A DNA stretch of 64,000 nt, taken from NCBI GenBank assembly GCA_003952965.2, contig RXIC02000083.1:1-64000 (forward strand). The letters are read 5' to 3'. The translations under genes were made by a program, and so were the position numbers. The DNA comes from Morella rubra (lineage: Eukaryota; Streptophyta; Magnoliopsida; Fagales; Myricaceae). The notes beneath the pieces were generated by a model. The model searched no databases and was not told where the DNA came from. It worked only from the letters and a program-made list of their open reading frames with translations. Below are positions 58,293 to 64,000 of this stretch, one piece after another (the first letter of the stretch is position 1; every line of letters begins with the position of its first letter).

Positions 58293-59253
58293 TAAGGGTG
58301 AGAATTTTTTCAGGTGGAAACCGAAAATTCTGGTTCCGGTATTGGTTTCGGCCTATTCCGATACTAGAACCAGATTTCATTTTTAAAAAATTTCAGAACT
58401 GAACGAAACTGAAAATTTCCGTGGAAATGCAGGAATTCCCAATTTCAGAATTTTTTTTTAATACAAAAAATGCACCATTTGTCCGTTTGAGCCGTGGTGT
58501 TACAATAAAAAATAAAAAGGCTCCCTGAGTCATTCACGCGAGAGTTCAGAGTCTTTTGACTCTTCTTCATCAAAATGACCCAGTCCAGTTCTGACTCTTC
58601 TCTCTCTATCTCTCTCAGCTCTATCTCTATCTCTATCTCTTTTCGACTTCACTTTCCAACATGAGGAACATAGCTTCTTCACTAAGCGGCTCAAGTTGAG
58701 CCAGCCAGTCTTTGCCCGAATGGGTTATGAAAAAAGGTTCCTTAGGGGGCCAACAAGTACAACAAGGAGGAGCTCTTAAGAAAGAAGCAGAACAAAGCAA
58801 TAGTCCCATTTTTTTTGCAGGTTTTGCTTATTTTGCAGCTTCGATTTTTGCAGATTTTGCTTATTTGCAGCTTTGATTTTTTGCTTATTTTGCAGCTGTT
58901 TTCGATGGTGCAAAAGGAAATCCATCCGAAATCTCTTATTTTGCAGCTATTTTGCAGGTTTTGCTTATCTTGCTCTCAATGGTTCTCTCTGCAAGTTCAT
59001 GTTTTCACAAACTGTTTTATACATGTATGTTGATCATATCCCCATAATCCCAGTTGATTTTTTGTTTCCTGAAAGCATGTTTTTGTTTTTGGTGTCTAGA
59101 TAGTTCAAATTCTTCCGCTATCGAACTGGAATTTTCAGATTCTTATTTTCGAAAATTTCGATTCCGTTTCGATCTATTCTAGAATGTAATCGGAATGAAA
59201 TTTTGAGTTTTGGTGAGTACCGGAACGGATAGAACCGGAATGACTCACCCTTA
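58293..59253. mobile_element. Non-autonomous hAT element, 961 bp
   Basis: It has inverted ends TAAGGGTGAG (58293) and CTCACCCTTA (59253), flanked by the perfect 8-bp direct repeat TTAGTACC (58285-58292 and 59254-59261). An 8-bp duplication and TA(A)GGGTG ends are hAT hallmarks. Subterminal sequences are rich in 'ccgaaa/ttccgg' words. The inside has (CT)n/'ctctat' repeats near 58600 and a tandem 'gcttattttgcagct' array at 58815-58960. No transposase frame. Confidence 0.9.
58815..58970. repeat. Short tandem array of TTTTGCAG-type units in the hAT element
   Basis: Words 'ttgcagNtttgcttattttgcagct' recur about five times with slippage between 58815 and 58970. Two overlapping frames across it are low-complexity shadows. 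Confidence 0.65.
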
Positions 59254-59261
59254 TTAGTACC

Positions 59262-62152
59262 CACTCTGGATCTACTTGTGGTTCACGCCACGTGGGGTGG
59301 GGTGGGCTGCCCCTGGACCTGTGTATACTTAGAAGCAATCCCATGCAACACACTGTAGCACTTTGAAAAACATGAGTAACTCAAAATTTTGATCAAAAAA
59401 ATAATTTTTTTCTTCGTATTAAATCACTTCTTTTCATTACTTTAAAATATTCAATTAAATCACTTCTCTTTTTTATTATTGTTCATAAAATTTTATAGGA
59501 TTCTACTCTTTACTAATTTTTTAAAATTGTTCATAAAATTTGAATTTACAAACGTGACAAAATGGATCGATTAAGTGCACCCTTGTTACATGTGAATCGG
59601 TGAGTAAGTAATTAAGGTCACCAATCACCTACCTAGCACTCTATGGAGGATTTTTTTTCTCCTTTCTTTTTACAGTTTTTTCAAATTTTAGGTATTGATG
59701 CAATTTTTTATTTTTATTTTTTTCAAAATTTATTATTGATATAATTACCTTATACAAATATAATTATAAAAGGATTAATTACAATTTCTCATTCACACTA
59801 CTACCCGATTTTAAAATACCACAATAAACTTTAAGTCGTTGCAACTCACCTCCACAAATTATACTTCTTATTGCGATTTCATCTCCTAGCTTGCTGAAGT
59901 TATTATATCGAACAGTTTTCGTTCTACATGAACAACACATGACCTTCTCTTTATTTGAAAAAATTAATTTACTTTCATTTGAGTCCTCTCTAGCTTTCTA
60001 TAGTGCTTCTAGCAATTTATAGAGCCAAAAAATAATATTTAGTTACTGAATTTTTTTTATTAAAAAATAAAGATGACTCACTTAGAATCAAATTTGTCAA
60101 ATTTGTCTATTAAAGTAAAGAGAAGGTCATGTATTGTTCATACGGAACAAAAATCATTTGATATAATAACTTCAAAAGGTTGGGAGATGAAATGACAACG
60201 AAAAGTATAGTTTGCGGGAATATTTGAGAATCAGGTAATAGTTTGAGGAGAAATTTATAATTAATTAATATTAAAAAATATATATATGAGGATAAAATCG
60301 ACATTTTACTTAACAAAATTAGTTATTTCTGTTCAAATTAAGGAACTTATCTGCTTTGTTATTGAGGAAGAATGAAAAACAAAATAAATTGGGTAAGAAC
60401 TTAGACTTATTTGAGGCAGCCGTTGACCTCAAGGGATGATAATGTATACTGATTGACCTTTTATATACTAGTTAAAATTATGTGAAAGATAGAGAGTAAA
60501 GCTCTCAGTACGGATCAAGAACTCAATAGTCGGAAGGGTAAATTTTCACTCATAGATGAATTGTTACTAGTCACTCATTTCCACAGTTGAATATGGTTAA
60601 ATGATAGCCATTTGAATAGTTGGAAAGCTAAATGCCATAAATTGACAATTTAAACCTAAAATATTATTAGTCCCATCGTTTAGAAACCTAAAGTGAAATT
60701 TTCCACATATTTTAGGCATACTCTTCCTTGGTTTTTCCACACGACAACTTGACATTTATGTTCTAAAAAGGCGTGACAGACACGTGAAATAATATGTCTA
60801 AGTTTTTGTCCCATCATCTGCCCGTATCTCACGTGTTGAGACTTGAGATTCTTTCATAAGGAAAATTTTTGCCCCCGTTAATAGCCCAAGACCTTCTTCT
60901 TCGACCGACTCCATTGGCGCAGACATTTAAGAAGGCGGCACTGCTGTTACCGTTGGAAGTTAATTTCATAATTGAAACTGCTACTCTGTCCGGTGCCTGC
61001 ATTATTTGTTGATTAGGATCAGTAGATGTGTACCCACACAAAAGAGAATTAAAAAAAAAAAAAAACGAGAGAGGGTTCGAGGAGGAGTATGTCGGTGGTG
61101 ATGGCTTTCAAGTTGACCAGTTCAGTTTAATTATGGTTTTTGCGTAAAGAAATTTGCCCGGAAGAGAAAAAGATGTTCAAAGAGAAGAACGCATCCGTGA
61201 GCGATTATTCAGTCCCTTTCCATCAAGGGCAGAAATTTGACTTGATTGGGAAACCTTCTATTATTGACTACTGTACTAGCTTGGCAGCAATTGTGAATTA
61301 TGATAGCCTCACTCCGCTGGAAATTGCTACGCCTCCGGGCAGAGCAGCCCTACTCTATCTGCTAATATCATCGCTATACATAGTTAATTATGCTTTGCAC
61401 CTATTTAGTTTGGGGATATTAATGCTTTGACTCCTGTTTTTTTAATTTTGACACATTTAACTAACGTGTTTATGTCTTACTTGATTTATACCCTTATCAA
61501 TTTATCTGTTATTTCAAATAAAAAAAATTGACTACTTATTGAACACATGGATGCAAAGTATCTAAACAATAAATGAACATAATATAAAATATCAAACTTG
61601 CCAAACTATGTGGTGCCAAGTATAATTAATCATTTTTGAATATTAGTTTCTAGGTTACAATGTTGAACGGAATGATCGTTGTTGATGAATTTTTAAACAA
61701 ATGTCTTCCATCAGACATTAGTTCACTGATGAAACTGTGCTCACGTGACCTATTTGTACCAAATCGCTATCAATCCAAGGGAGTCACGTGTCTAAAAAAT
61801 ATTCGAAGGACTAGCCTCTCTTCTCATGTTGCTTTTTTTTTTAATAAAAAAATAATATTCAATCTTCAAAGAAAGAAAATCAAGCGTCGGTGCACTTTGT
61901 TCGAATTATATGCACTTAAATAATATATTGCATAGTATATCTAGGATACTCAGCCAGAGATTCAACTTTTTTCCTAACAACATGAAAAGTATACCACCCA
62001 CTTGTCACTCCATTGAGTCCCTTAGACAGAAACCGTAAAGTTATAGACACAAAAATACATCAATCCTTACTGCTTGAAACTGTTTAAGGGAATAAAAAAT
62101 TTATAAAAAGGAAGAAGATAAATAGGTACAAGAATGAAGTCGGGTTGACTGC
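59262..62152. other. Gene-poor AT-rich region
   Basis: No supported gene. A minus-strand frame at 60829-61041 (begins MCGYTSTDPNQQIMQ, ends in an RRRRSW block) and a plus-strand frame at 61140-61430 lack recognisable domains. Confidence 0.35.
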
Positions 62153-62750
62153 TCAAACTCCTAGCCCCGCCGTGTATCTGACACCAGTAGACGGCAACCA
62201 TAGATTCCCTTCAATGAACTGGGCCACCGTAAAGTTGTTAGCCTCACTGGAATTGTTGAACAAATGATAGCCAGGCCATTTAACGCGGCTACCTAGGCCT
62301 GCACCAGGCCCATAATTCATGTACTCTCCGTAGAACAACGAATCCAAATGCAGGCTACCATTCCACTCGAGCCACCCTTCAGACCTAATGACATTGCTCA
62401 TGTACGATTGCATGATAACAGTTCGCGAATACGGTTTCCAGGGTCTACCAAGGTACGTGGCCGTGGAGTTGAGCGAGGCTGCAACATCCGAGTCGGCAGA
62501 GATGTTACAGAACTGGATGGAGAAGCCCGTGGTTGGTTTGGGTCTTTGCGACCCTGAGCGGTTACGGTGTTCTTCTGATTCGGCAGACCCTTTTTGGCCA
62601 GAATTTGGCAGTTCTGGAACACCACGCTGCCATCGCCGAAGATGAAATCGACGGTGCCACTAATCCGGCACTCTCTGGTAAAATTTTGAGCACCGCGTAA
62701 TAAGGTCGGAACCCAAAATGCCACACCCCCGGAAGCGCCCGTGGACAAGG
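62153..62750 (-). pseudogene. Pectin methylesterase pseudogene (C-terminal part)
   Basis: The minus strand encodes the last about 195 residues of a [21 protein letters not shown], then the [10 protein letters not shown] block in one frame, then [34 protein letters not shown] and the normal end VRYTAGLGV in another frame. A one-base deletion near 62543 causes the shift. Just upstream, the GYQDTLY block is destroyed (reads PTLL), and the rest of the catalytic domain and the whole pro-domain are missing. It is the third PME locus on this strand in 30 kb. The [11 protein letters not shown] and NSSEANNFTVAQFI phrases are unlike genes 1 and 2, so it is not a copy of either. Confidence 0.85.
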
Positions 62751-62875
62751 AAAAAGAAAAAAGAAAAAGATGGTAAGCAATGCGGCTCATCTACCTAACA
62801 AGAAGGCTGCTCCGTGTGTGCCCCATTTCGACGCCCTTCAAAACAATGTAACGTATACCTTCCAACAGCCTTCAC

Positions 62876-62876
<1 letters not shown>

Positions 62877-62911
<35 letters not shown>
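62877..62911. repeat. Poly-C run of 35 bases
   Basis: It is an uninterrupted C homopolymer in otherwise AT-rich DNA, directly upstream (minus-strand sense) of the PME pseudogene fragment. On the minus strand it is a G35 run able to form G-quadruplexes. Its exact length is uncertain in any assembly. Confidence 0.85.
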
Positions 62912-62913
<2 letters not shown>

Positions 62914-63733
62914 TCTTCCTCACCTCCTAATTGCAACCATCCCTCCAGGTTCAATTCCTAGCTCCGTGCCTGTTGAGCCTTCTGTATCTAATTTTCAGCA
63001 TTGCCCAAGAGATGTGACTAAACTGCAACTAAGTACTTCATATTCTTGACAAGATGGGAACCAGTTCCACTTAGATTTAGACTCCCTTCTACTTTGAATT
63101 GTATACAGCACAGGACTGAAAACTGTTAGAGCAACATCAGCTGACCTCCTCCAAGAGAAATTAAACCAGCACAATTTACAACTCCACCACAAAAACTGCA
63201 AACAAAGCCTTTCCAGTTTGCACATAAATATGTATGGAACACTTGAAAACTATTGATCTTAGTTTTCTTTATAAACATTTTGCCAATGTGAAGTACTTCA
63301 CATTCAATCAACTCTCACTCACGAGCAAAAACAATAGAGTACATCAAAAATGTCTTTGCACGCAATTATCGCTCATAATTATTCATCCTTGGTCCATACA
63401 CGACGTTGAGGCCCCTCAGGGAAACAAACACAGAATACGAACACATGGGAGAATGCGCTCACACACCTACAACGTGATCAGTCTTTGATTTGTGATACAG
63501 TTGCAGAGCAACAAGAACTAAAACCAACTCGACCAAACTTAAGCAGCTCACTTTCCTCTTTCACCCTCCAACAAAACACACCCATGTACCTACCCATTAC
63601 TTTAAACCCAAATTCCCTTGTATTGCAATAGCTAATTCGACGAGCCAAAAACCCAAAAGAAAAAAAAAATAACGCAGAAAGGCGTAAATACGAGCAATAT
63701 ACATATGACATTACAGCAAGAGAGGAAGTTTGC
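62912..63733. other. Between PME pseudogene and LRR exon
   Basis: Probably intron or downstream DNA of the LRR gene. No LRR motif was seen in any minus-strand frame here, nor any transposon end. Confidence 0.35.
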
Positions 63734-63832
63734 CTTCAATTTGCAGTCTCGGAGAGCCACAATACCAGTTGATCTCCACCGGGCAACCCTACAGGCCTTC
63801 GAGTCTCCCTCCTTGCTCGCACAGCACCCCAT
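63734..63832 (-). CDS. First exon of an LRR57-like leucine-rich-repeat protein (partial)
   Basis: Thirty-three codons from ATG 63832 read MGCCASKEGDSKACRVARW and continue through STGIVALRDCKLK. This is the start of the plant LRR protein family related to animal LRRC57 (Arabidopsis At5g07910-like, from memory). Gly2 with Cys3/Cys4 is a classic N-myristoylation plus palmitoylation signal, predicting membrane attachment. The family continues 'TFPDEV' directly after LK. At exactly that phase the DNA reads AAG|GCAAAC, suggesting a GC-type 5' splice site. No later LRR exon was found in the 63.7-57.5 kb interval, so the rest may lie in short unrecognised exons or be missing. The G/A-rich upstream sequence at 63850-63950 is a plausible 5' UTR. 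Confidence 0.7.
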
Positions 63833-64000
63833 TTTGCGATCAACCGAGAGAAACGAAGAGATATAACAAGAAATCAGACAGAGAGTCCCGCCTCCCCTCT
63901 CCCTGAGTCTGACTTCTGGGGTTGGAGAGAGCGAGAGAGATTAACGTTGGAGGGAACGTTTAGGCGCGTAGTGGTTCAAGGTCAGAGGCTAAGAGGCGAA

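Overview
The window is nuclear DNA of a flowering plant, most likely a dicot. The evidence is intron-containing plant genes (type I pectin methylesterases with an N-terminal inhibitor-like pro-domain, and the first exon of an LRR57-like leucine-rich-repeat protein) set in AT-rich DNA packed with plant transposons (CACTA, MULE-like, hAT, Tekay-type Ty3/gypsy, Copia-like LTRs, a TRIM, MITEs, an L1 LINE). The species cannot be named from the sequence alone.

Bases 1 to about 18,156 form one giant near-perfect palindrome. The left arm (1-9153) is the reverse complement of the right arm (9314-18156), around a roughly 160-bp single-copy spacer. Each arm holds, from the centre outward: a dense array of CGATCGATCG-type motifs; a two-gene CACTA (En/Spm) half-element encoding a 'putative plant transposon protein' and a Ptta/En-Spm protein with a coiled-coil tail; a second motif array; a CACTA terminus; an L1 reverse-transcriptase fragment that the CACTA interrupts; and a MULE-like element with a decayed GRF zinc finger. 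The right arm ends inside another MULE-like element (17173-22444), which carries a small GRF zinc-finger membrane-protein gene and a solo LTR.

Bases 22,482-32,953 are one old Tekay-type gypsy element with a TCCTA target duplication. It carries later insertions: a minus-strand TRIM in the 5' LTR, a 225-bp MITE in the protease region and a 1.3-kb solo LTR in the 3' LTR. Bases 33,612-36,028 hold an apparently intact three-exon pectin methylesterase gene on the minus strand. Bases 36-47.5 kb are low in genes: a 174-bp MITE, a minisatellite, a broken transposon gene, a 647-bp foldback element and a minus-strand LTR.

Bases 47,534 to about 52,385 are a second, decayed CACTA copy. It still has the 5' end that the palindromic copy lost, so it serves as an unrearranged reference. 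Bases 55,497-57,422 are a second intact pectin methylesterase gene (two exons). A 961-bp hAT element with an 8-bp target duplication follows at 58,293. A truncated, frameshifted pectin methylesterase pseudogene lies at 62,153-62,750, then a 35-base poly-C run, and at the right edge the first exon of the LRR gene. All three pectin methylesterase loci and the LRR exon are on the minus strand. The pectin methylesterases would act in the cell wall; the remaining coding content is mostly transposon-derived.
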